From positions 434,001 through 498,000 of the forward strand of contig JAHQRK010000008.1 of the NCBI GenBank assembly GCA_019828595.1: a stretch of 64,000 bases of DNA. Reading direction: 5' to 3'. This DNA comes from Aphanomyces cochlioides (Eukaryota; Oomycota; Saprolegniomycetes; Saprolegniales; Verrucalvaceae). Shown in pieces: positions 36,820 to 47,059 of this stretch (positions are counted from its first letter, which is position 1; each line of letters starts with the position of its first letter). A program made the position numbers and the translations under genes. The notes under the pieces were generated by a model. The model ran no database searches. It saw nothing but the letters and a program-made list of their open reading frames with translations, and was not told the DNA's origin.

Positions 36820-38690
36820 CAGTGTTGTATGTCTGGACAGTCGATTGGGAATGTCCGGGACAGCGACTCTTGCGAACAAGCGATTTGATGACAGTTATTC
36901 TTTCGCACTATAAATAGATTTTAACCAACGTCGCTTCAGCACATCTTGTTTGTTTATCCGCAGTACACCCACTCAACGCAATGCCGCCTCCGCCTCAGGA
37001 TGTTTGGATGAAGTTTGGTGTTCGTCACCTTTTGCCCAACAAGAAGAGTTTCTACGTTGCCTGCATGTACTGCCAGACCCCTGTTGTTGCAAAAGTACAG
37101 CGCTTACAAACTCATATTCGTGGATGTAAAAAGCGACCTCAAGGTATTGGACGTATGTCCTTGAATACTACTACTAGCGGCACGACAGCAATACCAACAG
37201 CAAAGTACTCTACTGTTCCGCCAGACCCTTGCATGCCCATTCTATCACAGACTCAGTTGCGTTTTGCTTCTTTATACAGCAGGTTGAAGTGGATAATTTG
37301 GATTATTTACTTGGTTTTGCTATTCATTCTACTGGTCGACCATTTTCTCTGTTTGATCATGCATCTTGGCATCGTTTTTTTACTGCACTTAACCCTGCTT
37401 ATAAATTACCCTCTCGTGAGCGCTTTGGTGGTGAACTACTCACAAAATCGTACGACTTTGTTATGAATCAAGTGGTGAAAAATATGAAAAGTTGGAAGCA
37501 TTCTTGTTTGTCGCAACAACTATTGAGTCTAAACAACGATTCAACTTAATGGCTTGTAGCCCTGTAGTGTTCTTTTTGGAGAATTTTACTCTCGACTTAC
37601 AACACGAGACGTCTGAGAACTTGCTTCAAACAGTGCTTGCGGCAAAAAATCGTTTAGGCTTACAGATCTACAGTGGTTCAGCAGAAAACTTCACTTGGCC
37701 ATTGGATGTATCTTTTTCTTTTGTGTCTGACTCGCCAAATGTAATGACAAAACTTAGACGTTTATTGAACCACAGAGGTGAATTCAGTCTAGTCTATGGA
37801 TGCGCATCACACGCACTAAACAACCTTGCTTTGGACATTCAGGCACTCGAATTGCCTCGCTTTATTCTTCAAATCTGTCAACGTTGTAAAATACATCCGC
37901 GGATCACATTTGCTTTTGGAATTATTCTCTCAATTATCGTAAACATGGTGTTTCTTACTCATTGGTATTATTCTCTAAAACTCGGTGGTCATCTTCGAAT
38001 CGCATGATTCGTGACTCTGAAATACTCCATATGACGAGAAAAACACGTCATGGTCGCATCGACAATTCTGATTGCGTGGGATTTCATTGCCAAACGTTTT
38101 GCAACACGCAATCCAAATGGAACTCTCTTCATGGCTAGCTTGCATACCGATGAACACAAGCATGAAATGGCGCGATGAGGATGCCGCGTGCCTGCATGAA
38201 AAGCTCGACAAATGTTGGAGCAAATTTCCAAATCGATCAATACAAGTACCAGTAGAGTACTCTAAACTTGGGTGACGAGGAATCTCAAGCAAACCATTCC
38301 TGTCCATCCAGTGCCTCAACTAGCTAGCGTCATTGATGATTTAGCTCTTGCTGCTTCGTCTCGATGGCCAATGCGGACAAAAATCGGTCGCATGGATCCG
38401 ACAAAGTTGATAATCTCACTGGAATTCAGGAACAACAAGGAGGTTCGTGCAGACACATGGCAACAAGTCTTTTCGATCCACGCGCCTTGAAATTCTATCA
38501 TTCTTGTCTAAATGCTCTTCAAGTTGTCTGGATGACCTCCCCTGACTTGATGCAAGCACGAGACACGACTAGATGCTTTCACGTCCTAAAGCCCATGGTA
38601 AGTCCACCTTATACCGCCCTCGACGAATTCATCAAGTACAATCGACCCACCGACAATATGCGCTCAAGCACGTCAACTACATGCCGCTCG
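36820..38690 (+). mobile_element. hAT DNA transposon with BED finger, degenerate and 3'-truncated
   Basis: CAGTGTTGTATGTC at 36820 fits a hAT terminal repeat. ATG 36981 begins a protein with a BED-like zinc finger (CMYCQTPVVAKVQRLQTHIR, then GC). In a second frame it continues with LGFAIHSTGRPFSLFDHASW and LNPAYKLPSRERFGGELL, and in a third with DSPNVMTKLRRLL and YGCASHALNNLALDIQALEL, the hAT DUF659/RNase H-like catalytic region. At least two frameshifts and later stops break it. The C-terminal dimerisation domain and right terminal repeat were not found, and a B-family gene begins within 60 bp of the last recognisable hAT sequence. Confidence 0.7.
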
Positions 38691-38740
38691 TGATGCAAGC
38701 TAGCGCGACGGCCTTGTGGTTCATTCGACTACTTGCCAAG

Positions 38741-39292
38741 ATGTTCCAACAGTGTGTTTTCCCAAAGTGTAGCTGCCCCGCCCTCCCTGGCCACAACAAA
38801 TGCAACACGCATCGCCGACGAAGTCCATGCCAGGCTCCAGACTGCGGCAATCAAGCGCATGCTCGGGGGCTTTGTATCCGCCACGGGGGGAAGAAGAAAT
38901 GCGCGCATCCTGACTGCAAAGCGAATGCATTTGTCGGGGAATTTTGTGCCAGACACGATACGCTCCAACGGACTTGCTGTGTCCATGGCTGCACAAACCC
39001 AGCCCCCATGCAGGTTCAGTCACCGAGGGAAGACTTTCCATCGTGGCGTCTTTGCCTCGCACATCACAAAATCTTCGTGACTGAGCTTGAAGGCATGCTC
39101 CCGTACCCAGAGTTTCTAGAGTACATTGACGAATGGCAGATTAAAATTTTAAACTGTGAGAATTATTTATCGCGTTTGTCTACTTTTCGCTGCAGTGCCA
39201 TCAGTTGCTTGTGTTTCCTTGGTGAAACTTTGCAATCCACTGCAAAGAACAGACGACGTTTCAGAGCCCCCTTCCACTTCCCCTTGGTATGA
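38741..39292 (+). CDS. Cys/His-repeat zinc-binding protein, subfamily B, copy B2 with replaced tail
   Basis: ATG 38741 (MFQQCVFPKCSCPALPGHNK). Four units: CVFPKC/KCNTH, CQAPDC/LCIRH, CAHPDC/FCARH and CCVHGC with stretched spacing to LCLAH. The tail motif starts normally (TELEGMLPYPEFLEYIDE) but after residue ~131 runs into unrelated sequence (WQIKILNCENYLSRLSTFRC) to the stop at 39292. This suggests a 3' breakpoint near 39132. It sits directly against the truncated hAT element. Confidence 0.75.
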   Translation: MFQQCVFPKCSCPALPGHNKCNTHRRRSPCQAPDCGNQAHARGLCIRHGGKKKCAHPDCKANAFVGEFCARHDTLQRTCCVHGCTNPAPMQVQSPREDFPSWRLCLAHHKIFVTELEGMLPYPEFLEYIDEWQIKILNCENYLSRLSTFRCSAISCLCFLGETLQSTAKNRRRFRAPFHFPLV

Positions 39293-41617
39293 TCCGCCTA
39301 GACAAGTCAATTCTTTATCGTTGCTTGAATTGAAACCTTTCCATCGAGCGGGGCACAATATCACTGCTTATTGGGGTCCAGGGGCGAAGTGGATCCTCAG
39401 ACCATGGCGGGCAACATCCAGTCGTCGTGAGTGTACTTTATGCTTCAACTTTACCAGCTTTTTTCCGTTCAACCGGCTTAAATCTTGCATTCTCTCATGG
39501 CTAGCACCAGCATAGCAGTCTGTTTCCAATGCCATTGTGGTAGAGTCCTTTCAAAGTGAGGCCTCCATGAAAGACATATTTTGCAATATGCGGATTTTGT
39601 TGGTTTGTGGGGTACATTGTAGTAAATAAACCCCATAGTTCATGTATGAGTTTATACAGGTTTTATAAATATATAGAGTACTATCGTAACTTCCTGGCAA
39701 ATCTCAAAGCCATCGTTCGTCTATTTTGCAGTTGGAGCTCTCTTGTTTGTGTTTACACGACGATTTTATCCAGTAGAGCCTTCCTATAGTCAATAGAAAG
39801 GGCCACGGAACAACCTTTGACGACAAGTCCTACATTTTAAAACTTTGCAACATCATCGAAAAGCGCAAACTTGTTTTCAAGGACGAACCAAACAAGACCG
39901 AGTTCGTCATCTGACACTTATCTAAAGATTATAAGAGAGAGAGAGTTGTCGAAAACCTGTTTTGAAATGAAACGCGTAATCCTTTGTGACAGAAAGTCGA
40001 GCGGCTCCATCCGTTAAAATTGTTGGAGCGAGCGGCAACGAAAGAATCAACAGCGTGGCTTTAATGTCACTCACTCCAACTGTCTCGAGCTACGCGGTGG
40101 ACTTGGAATTCTGTCGTCCATGTATACGTATGGGCACGGTTCCGAGCCAGGCACAGTTTCGAGCCACAACTTGATTGGCTAAATTAAAATGTTTACGCCA
40201 ATAAAAACAAAGTAAAGAGGAATTATCCGAAATCGTTGAGTTGTGAATATCTTTATCCGTATACGGATAAGGTGGCTCGAATTTGTTTTCAGCAAATCAT
40301 TTGAAATGATGAATTCTTTCTGTTTCCTCAAAAAATATATCGAATTCAAGCAAGACCATTGGCTAGCGGATCTACATTTTTGATGACGTTTTTGAAAATG
40401 TATAAATAGTTACCTGTTGCCGGACTCTTCGCCAAGATATTGATGTGCCAATAAGTGGCTCGGAACTGTGTCCATACGTATATATATGAGATCCCGGCAA
40501 TCAAAATGATTCATAGGCCATTTTTCGACTTTTGAGAAAATCTTTGAAGCCGGAGTACCACTCTGTTTTCTGTTTCCTCATCCACTTCGTTTGAGAAATG
40601 ACTATGGAAAGAAATTGACATAAACTACAGAAATCATTATATTCCAGACAATAGAACAAAATGAGTGATCAAGGTGGCAATGGGTCGGCCTGGTGTGCTG
40701 AAGGCTCGGACGAGAGTGAATATTGGAATGACTCGACAGCTCCAGCGAACACAATTTCCAAAAATTTCGTCAAAATATTTTCCGGATAATCCGGTTAAAA
40801 AATCTATTTTCTGTGTTTGAGCATCTTCCAGAGCGTTTCAAGCCAATCGGATGTCAGTATTCGATAGTCCATGCCGAATATTATCCAATGGTGTAAAGAA
40901 AAAAATTTCGACAAAATTGAAAATTGCGGCGAGGCGGTCACGCCGAAGGCGATATCTTCGTAACCACTACGACTTCTGGAGGTCTTAGACCATCGAAATG
41001 CAGCTGAAACAATGCTCTATCGCAGTGTGCAGCTAACTCGAACTTCAACAAAACCCCATAAGCATTATTTTGTCTGCCGGGGTCTCATATATTATGCATG
41101 GTGGCTGTAGCGTGTCAACCTTTTCAAAAAATTTCACAACGACAGCATGGTGGACGGAGTCGCTCCTACTAATCGTCATGGAATATGCCAGCGCGGCAGA
41201 TGGCAGCAGTCCATTGCCATTTGGCTCCCAATGCGAAGTTCCTCTGGGGATGCTCTTTGACCATCTCACAGGTGCTTCGGATCGAAGAGCTCATCGCAGC
41301 GCGTCCACTTGTCAGACAACTTGAGACTTGGATAGAGTGGCTCGTTTGGTGTATATGTCACGCCCTCCATGACGCGACGCCATATATTCGCCAAGTGGAC
41401 AACACTGGGACAAGCAGCAGAGTGCCACGCTGTACGTAGAGTGACCGTAAGTCGCAGGCCGAGTTGGACATGTCCCCTCAACTGGGCGCTCTTCCTGCTG
41501 TTCGTGACGCGACCCATAGGCGGAGACTGCGTGCAGCATTCAAAATTCAGAGGCCATGGACCGAGCGGCATTGCGGCTTGGTTGCTCGTCACAGCCATCC
41601 AAAGCCATGCAGATGGA
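39293..41617. other. Long AT-rich gene-free stretch
   Basis: Few open frames; several TCCGGATAA-type words (40230-40270, 40780-40800). A 41-codon protein-like fragment without a start codon lies at 39790-39914 (KGHGTTFDDKSYILKLCNII). Otherwise nothing recognised. Confidence 0.35.
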
Positions 41618-41633
41618 GCTCATTTTTCAATTA
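41618..41633 (+). promoter_or_regulatory. Oomycete-type core promoter (Inr + flanking element) of copy A3
   Basis: GCTCATTTTTCAATTA agrees with 15 of the 16 positions of the oomycete core consensus GCTCATTYYNCAWTTT and overlaps the first base of the A3 start codon (41633). Equivalent elements precede A1, A2 and B4, so transcripts would have almost no 5' UTR. Confidence 0.75.
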
Positions 41634-42194
41634 TGGCGCTCCCCATCACGTGTGTCTTCCCAACGTGCTCCAACCCAGTCCAGTATGGCTCCGCCAAGTG
41701 CAATCTACACAAACGACGCAGTCAATGCAAGATGCCAGGATGTCCCAACCAAGTGTGCGCTCGCCAATTGTGTATCCGCCACGGCGCCAAGCCCGAATGC
41801 ATGATGCCAGACTGCCATGGCAATGTCCGATCCGGTGGCCTTTGCGCTCGCCATGCGCCGCCAACGATCCGAAAATGCAGCCAAGCTGCTTGCGCCAATG
41901 TCGCGCATCAACGTGGTAAATGCGTCCGTCATGGCGGCAGACGGCAATGTCTTGTGCATGGATGCGAAACCCACGCTCGCAAAGACGGCTATTGCTGCCG
42001 CCACCGTCGAAATGCTGCCGCCGTGGACAAAGCTGGAACCTATCGACTTTTGGGATGATTTGGTCAACAACTTTCAAGACGACACTGAACTTGATGCAAG
42101 TCAGTTTGAAGGCATCAAAGTCGAGTTTGACAGCGTCCAAGTCATCCCATCCGACTTGGAACTCGTCCATTCTATCCTAAACAACACAATATAA
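41633..42194 (+). pseudogene. Cys/His-repeat zinc-binding protein, subfamily A, copy A3, frameshifted tail
   Basis: ATG 41633 (MALPITCVFPTC). Five units are intact (CVFPTC/KCNLH, CKMPGC/LCIRH, CMMPDC/LCARH, CSQAAC/KCVRH, CLVHGC/YCCRH). Near 42025 the frame slips, giving a premature end at 42058. The conserved tail remains readable in another frame to 42194 (KLEPIDFWDDLVNNFQDD ... LELVHSILNNTI). The finger region could still be made without its tail. A single-base sequence error would explain it equally well. Confidence 0.78.
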
Positions 42195-42506
42195 CTTATC
42201 GCATATCTAAACTTGGCGTCGACGCATCCAAAGTAAGAGCAGAGCGCAGCCATCGCCGGTGGTGGGCTATCCGCAGGTGACTCCCGTCGGAGTTGTCGAA
42301 AAAGTCTTGGAGAACTCTTGTCGCCTTTTGGCGTCGCGTAAACCAAAGTTAAAGACAACTTTCGCAGCGAGGAGGAGGACAACGCTAGCTCTGCCAGCGG
42401 CTGGTCACTCATCAACGTTACAGCCGCAGAGTTGGAGCTCATGGGGGCGGCGCAAGTTGCAAGTCCAACGCGATGGCGGCGGCAAATTAGATATATATTT
42501 ATAAGA
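42195..42506. other. Spacer between convergent A3 and B3 genes
   Basis: 312 bp between the tail-to-tail ends of A3 (+) and B3 (-); no coding or repeat signal. Confidence 0.4.
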
Positions 42507-42980
42507 TTAGATTTGAAGTGCGACGACTGATGGCACGGCCATCGAGTGCATGAGCTGGTCGACGTCCGTCATGCCGTCTAGGACTTCGTCGATGTACTCG
42601 AGGAACTCTGGGTACGCTAGCATGCCTTCTAGTTCCGCCACCGCGATGTTGTGATGCTCGAGACAAAGCCGCCATGGTGGAAAGTCTTGCCTCGATGATT
42701 TCGAGTGCGTGACTGGCACTGGGTTCGTGCAGCCTTGCACGCAGCATGCCTGGCGGAGGCTGTCGTGTCTGGCGCAGAATGCCCCGACAAAGGCATTCAC
42801 GTGGCAGTCAAGATGCGCACATTTCTTCATGCCCCCATGGCGGACGCAGTACCCTCGAGCGTACGCTTGGTTGCCGCAGTCGTCAGCGATGCATTGGCGC
42901 CGATGGCGATGCGTGTTGCATTTATCAAAGCCAGGAACGACAGGATTGACACACTTGTGGAAAACGCACTGCTGGGCCAT
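42507..42980 (-). CDS. Cys/His-repeat zinc-binding protein, subfamily B, copy B3
   Basis: 157-residue gene from ATG 42980 (MAQQCVFHKCVNPVVPGFDK). Four units: CVFHKC/KCNTH, CIADDC/YCVRH, CAHLDC/FCARH and CCVQGC with stretched spacing to LCLEH. Full conserved tail ELEGMLAYPEFLEYIDEVLD. The frame is open 93 codons further upstream, but homology and all other B copies start at this Met. Intact. Confidence 0.84.
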   Translation of the reverse strand: MAQQCVFHKCVNPVVPGFDKCNTHRHRRQCIADDCGNQAYARGYCVRHGGMKKCAHLDCHVNAFVGAFCARHDSLRQACCVQGCTNPVPVTHSKSSRQDFPPWRLCLEHHNIAVAELEGMLAYPEFLEYIDEVLDGMTDVDQLMHSMAVPSVVALQI

Positions 42981-43400
42981 CGTGAGCAAGTTGAATTGTG
43001 ACCTAAGGGGCGTTGCATTGCAGCGTAACGCTCCATGCTCTCGTGCTTTGACGGACTTTGTCTTGGACAACATGGACTCCATCAGACACATGGTTGCACG
43101 CACGACAGTCATGATTGGACTAGCGCAAGTATACAACCAAGACATGGCGTGTGTAATTCCACGGCTAAGTCTGCAGAATATTATCCTCCTACAGAGTACC
43201 ATGGCATATCCAAGCAGGCCCATGAAGACCACGACATCCAAGGCGAACTCTGCTGCCATGGGCCTGACGCTGCGACTTTTTGAGCGCAGGAAACAAGCAG
43301 TAGAGCGCTATACTCCGCCAGCGGTGTTAATAGATGCATGCTACCGTGAGAATCGAGATTCGAGCTTCTGGAATTCCGCGTGCGAGCTCGTGTTCTGCGA

Positions 43401-44817
43401 TAAAGACAGCAAACAAGAGCGCATTGCCTTTCTATCGCGACCAACAAGGTGATCCGAGTTTTTGCACGAGAAGTCCTTGTCAATAAACATTTTTTGCCAG
43501 CGACAACATGAGCGGGACAACTTCCACATGGATCCTGCTGTCTAAATAGCATCGACTTTCTTTGTAGTTGTCGCAATATGCCCACTCGATTCCGTGCCAA
43601 GTGACAAAGTTTCAGCCCCAGATGTCATGGACAACATGGACAACTTTGGTCATGTGTTCAATGAAACACCCACTCAACCAGGCCAAAGCGCCAAGCACGA
43701 CACGAGTCTAAGCTGTCTACGCTATGGATTCTACGCCTTTCAAGCAGTAGAAGCTGTAGTTCTCGTGTCCACGGACTCGATTCCAACGGTGAATTCCATC
43801 GAAGCAGGTGTGCGTGCACGGTGAGTGGGTCCAATACAAGACAACTTTTTATCTTGATTTTAGTATGGGTATACAAATTTGAGGTTTAAATGAATTCACC
43901 GCCTGTAAATCCCACCCTTGTGGCTGAACAACTGTGACGTCATCTTGGCATTATTATCAGCCGAAATCCACTCGAGTCGTGTTGAAACTGCAGAAAGATA
44001 GAGCTAACAAGCCAAGTGACCAAGGCAAACAGGTTCAAAAGACGAAGTCGAGTCGATGGCAACGTCTTGGCGAACTTTCGAGCACAAAATCCCACTTGAA
44101 AATGTTGTCATGGGTTTCTTTCGTCTGTCTCGCGATGATCTCGAAGGATGATCTAATTCCACGTGTCTTCGCACTCTGAGTCGGGTCTTCAATGCTGAAA
44201 AGCTTCAAGTTGTCGCTGTCTCTCTCTGGCGGGATTTCAATGCACAGAGGGCTGTCAAGTCGGGGCAGAACTTAAAAGTTCGATCGACCTCTGGTTTGAG
44301 TCGCTGTAACACGCACTAGCCGCGAACTAGCTAGTCAGTAGATTGCCGCCTGGAGCGCCGAAATATCGATAGATTAGCAAGATGCAGGGCCACATTCATT
44401 AGATTCCATCTACAGGAAAATCTACCATGTGAATGTGTCCGTGTCTGCACGTCAAAGGATGGCAACAATCTGCGCGTTCCACACGTTCTCCTTCCATCTT
44501 GGGGCTCTTGTGTTGTTTGCTTTAGAGGCTAGTGAGGAAGCTCTAGATAAGAAAGAAGGATTCTTACTCGTCACGCGAGCAAGTGGGCGGAATCCGACCA
44601 CGTTCTCCACGAAATTTGAACGTCCTTCGCGCCGAACTCGGTGATATATCCCCTGCTGCTCTGTGTCCAAGAACGACGTGGATCACATGGCAACCCATCA
44701 AGGGCACGGAACATTTGTTACTCCGTTTCGAGCATGGAGCAGTCGAGGGTGCGAGCGAAAGCGTGACCATTCCATTGCTCGTCGTGGTCAACACAGCTCA
44801 TTCTCCAACTGGCGTCG
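43401..44817. other. Left-arm outer region, no confident gene (mirrored at 53443-54863)
   Basis: Several ATG-started frames of 60-80 codons occur (e.g. 44459-44644, MATICAFHTFSFHLGALVLF), but none resembles a known family. At 44583-44790 a second frame reads ALCPRTTWITWQPIKGTEHL and LLLRFEHGAVEGASESVTIP, which looks like a fragment of a larger beta-rich protein. Confidence 0.35.
44796..44810 (+). promoter_or_regulatory. Initiator-like core element of copy B4
   Basis: GCTCATTCTCCAACT fits GCTCATTYYNCAWTT with one mismatch and lies 7 bp before ATG 44818. It is mirrored in the right arm (about 53450-53464, minus strand). Confidence 0.6.
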
Positions 44818-45182
44818 ATGTTGCAAGAGTGCGTTTTCCCAACGTGTGTCAATCCCGTCGTGGCCGGCAATGAAAAATGCAAGACGCATCGCCACCGACG
44901 GCAATGTCTTGCCGAGGACTGCGGCAATCAAGCATACGCTCGAGGGTACTGCGTCCGCCATGGGGGCAAGAAGAAATGTGCGCCTATCCTGACTGCCACG
45001 TGAACGCCTTTGTGGGGGATTTCTGCGCCAGACACGACAGCCTTCATCGGGCGTGTTGTGTCCATGGCTGCACAAACCCAGTCATGGCGCAGAACCAGCC
45101 AAGACAAGACTTTCCATCGTGGCGGCTCTGTCTTGACCACCACAACATCTCCGTGGATGAACTAGAAGGCATGCTAGAGTAA
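44818..45182 (+). pseudogene. Cys/His-repeat zinc-binding protein, subfamily B, copy B4 (left arm), frameshifted
   Basis: ATG 44818 (MLQECVFPTCVNPVVAGNEK). Units 1-2 are in frame (CVFPTC/KCKTH, CLAEDC/YCVRH). An extra TG near 44975-44980 shifts the frame, giving an early stop at 45001. Units 3-4 and the tail continue in another frame (CAYPDCHVNAFVGDFCARHD, CCVHGC, ELEGMLE) and end early at 45182, where the rest of the family tail (PEFLQYLDKV) is cut by a stop. Confidence 0.78.
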
Positions 45183-45959
45183 CCAGAGTTCCTTCAGTAC
45201 TTGGACAAAGTCCAAGACGACATCGAGTAGATCTTTAAGTATACAATCCTTGCTCATCTTCTCACTCTGTTCTTGGCTCTACTCTCTCGTCTGTCGTCGT
45301 GGCGATGCGATTTACTCAACAATTCGTGGTCGAGCCCTGTCCTCTTTTCTTCCGAGCGGCTATGATGGAAACCCACGTGGCGAGCCAAGTTGGATCTATA
45401 AAGTAGTAGCAACCAGCTCGTTTCTACCAACGACAACACTGTCAAGAGTGGGAAATGTTCCGTGCTGCCAGAATCTTTCCAACTCAGACGTGTCTATTCG
45501 AAGCGACCATTAGTAGCTGCTCACTTGTCAAACCTCTCGGTGCATCTTGTCCTCGAACGTCATCTTATCTCGAAAGGATGACGCCAGGAGAGCTAGCAGT
45601 GGGCTGTAAACTTTTTAAAGTGTTTGTTCGAGTTTGTCTCCCTGTATCGGCTCAAGCGCACGCTGGAACTTTATCGAAGTTTTTCACGACACTCGCCATG
45701 AGTTATGTCGAGTCTTTCGGGTTTATGCAATGTGATTCCAGAGAGATTTGAAGGCACATTTCGAGCGCTATTGTGTGTTCAGGCTCGAGACCCAAGTTGT
45801 TCTGCATGGTAAACAATCTTCTTCTGCGTAAGTGACATGGTGACTTGTCCAACGACTCTCTCAGCCAACACTGGAAAGATTAATGGTGGGGATGATCAAG
45901 TATAAAAGTTATCCTGGTCAACTTGATTCCACATAACACTCAAAAGCATAAAATGATAT
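45183..45959. other. Left-arm region between B4 and CRN fragment (mirrored at 52298-53077)
   Basis: Short frames only. The 3-bp GCT difference between the arms lies near 45255. No family recognised. Confidence 0.35.
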
Positions 45960-46165
45960 TTGGGAAAACCATCGTCGGCAGACAAAGTTAAGATTCCTCC
46001 CAGCAGTGATGTTGCTGATTTTAGAGATGCGGTGCATGCAAAGAACTCCGCCATCCTGCGTGGGATTGTTCCTATTCAACTCGAGGTCTACGCCAACAAA
46101 GCGGCATATGACAGAAATGAAGAACCTCTTGGTGTGGATGAAACGATTGAAGACCATGGTAAATT
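45960..46165 (+). pseudogene. Crinkler (CRN) N-terminal domain fragment (left arm)
   Basis: No ATG and no leader: the frame opens directly at GKPSSADKVKIPPSSDVADF and runs through LEVYANKAAYDRNEEPLGVD, the ubiquitin-like CRN header domain that delivers oomycete effectors into host cells. It is homologous to residues 15-90 of the full CRN gene 1.3 kb away. It runs into the J-domain fragment at about 46170. Not functional as it stands. Confidence 0.75.
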
Positions 46166-46187
46166 GTGGACGGATCCGCGTGGCGTG

Positions 46188-46889
46188 ACAAGAACACGGT
46201 CAAATGCCACTACGACATTCTTGGGCTGCCTCAATTGGCTGAGCCGATGCGGTCAAGAAAGCGTTCCGTCAAATGTCCCTGAAGCGTCACCCGGACAGAG
46301 GCGGGGACGTCGACAAGTTTCACGAGCTGCAGCAGGCGAGTCACTTTTTGCTCGATCCCGCGAAAAAGAAGGAATATGACGACAAGATTTCGCTCAAGAC
46401 TTTGGCCGAGAAGATGCGTGAAGTGAAAAATGCACAGATGAAAGGCATGCGAAAGCGAGTAGTGGATGACTTGAATCGTCGAGAAGACGATGCCGCTGCA
46501 GCGTCTGCAAAAAAGCACAAGCATGAAAGATTATTATGCAGAGGCCAAACAACGCATGGAAGATATGCAAGCGGACAAGGCTCAAGCTTCGAAAGATCGA
46601 GCCGACTTGTTGGGTAAAACTTTGAAAAAAGGTAATTGCCGCTACAATATAGCATATTTGCTCCCGTATTGACATTGGCGATATCAAGCAGCGGACGATC
46701 CGTGTAATCTGGAGCAACAGTGTTGAATCCCATTCAGACGAGACCCTTGTGCGTGCATTTCGAAGTTATGGCGATATTGAAAACGTCACGCGCATGTCCA
46801 ATTCGGCCAAGATCATATTCACTGAAATTACAGCAGCCACGCAAGCCGTGCGAATCGAAAGGTTCAATTCTGCAAGTGGAAAGAAGTGA
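46188..46889 (+). pseudogene. DNAJC17-like J-domain/RRM protein, broken copy (left arm)
   Basis: In successive frames the sequence reads CHYDILGLPQLAE, then KKAFRQMSLKRHPDRGGDVD (J-domain with HPD motif), a basic helical region (KMREVKNAQMKGMRKRVVDD), MKDYYAEAKQRMEDMQADKA, and an RRM-like end (RTIRVIWSNSVES, LVRAFRSYGDIENVTRMSNS). J-domain plus C-terminal RRM is the DNAJC17/Cwf23 architecture, a spliceosome-linked co-chaperone. At least two frameshifts (near 46245 and 46520) break it, and the start is lost at the join with the CRN fragment. Confidence 0.75.
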
Positions 46890-47059
46890 CTTTGGTGAAA
46901 CACTTGGTATACCAAACAAAACACACTCTATCGGTTGCTGCTTCAAACAAGCCAACAAATGATCCGAAGCAACTGCATTTGGATCTAGCTTAATCGTTTC
47001 GAATCGATCGTGGTCGAGCATTTGAAATCGTTTTAAAGTCCAGATTTTCAAAGTACAAT

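Noticed and set aside
39156..39515. Secreted protein with signal-peptide-like start
   Set aside because: The hydrophobic N-terminus depends on a GTG read as start in a eukaryote; no ATG is in frame, and the sequence is the shadow of B2's altered tail region.
43594..43824. 76-codon ORF MPSDKVSAPDVMDNMDN (mirrored at 54436-54666)
   Set aside because: Starts from a non-ATG codon in a poorly coding context; no family resemblance and not conserved outside the two arms.
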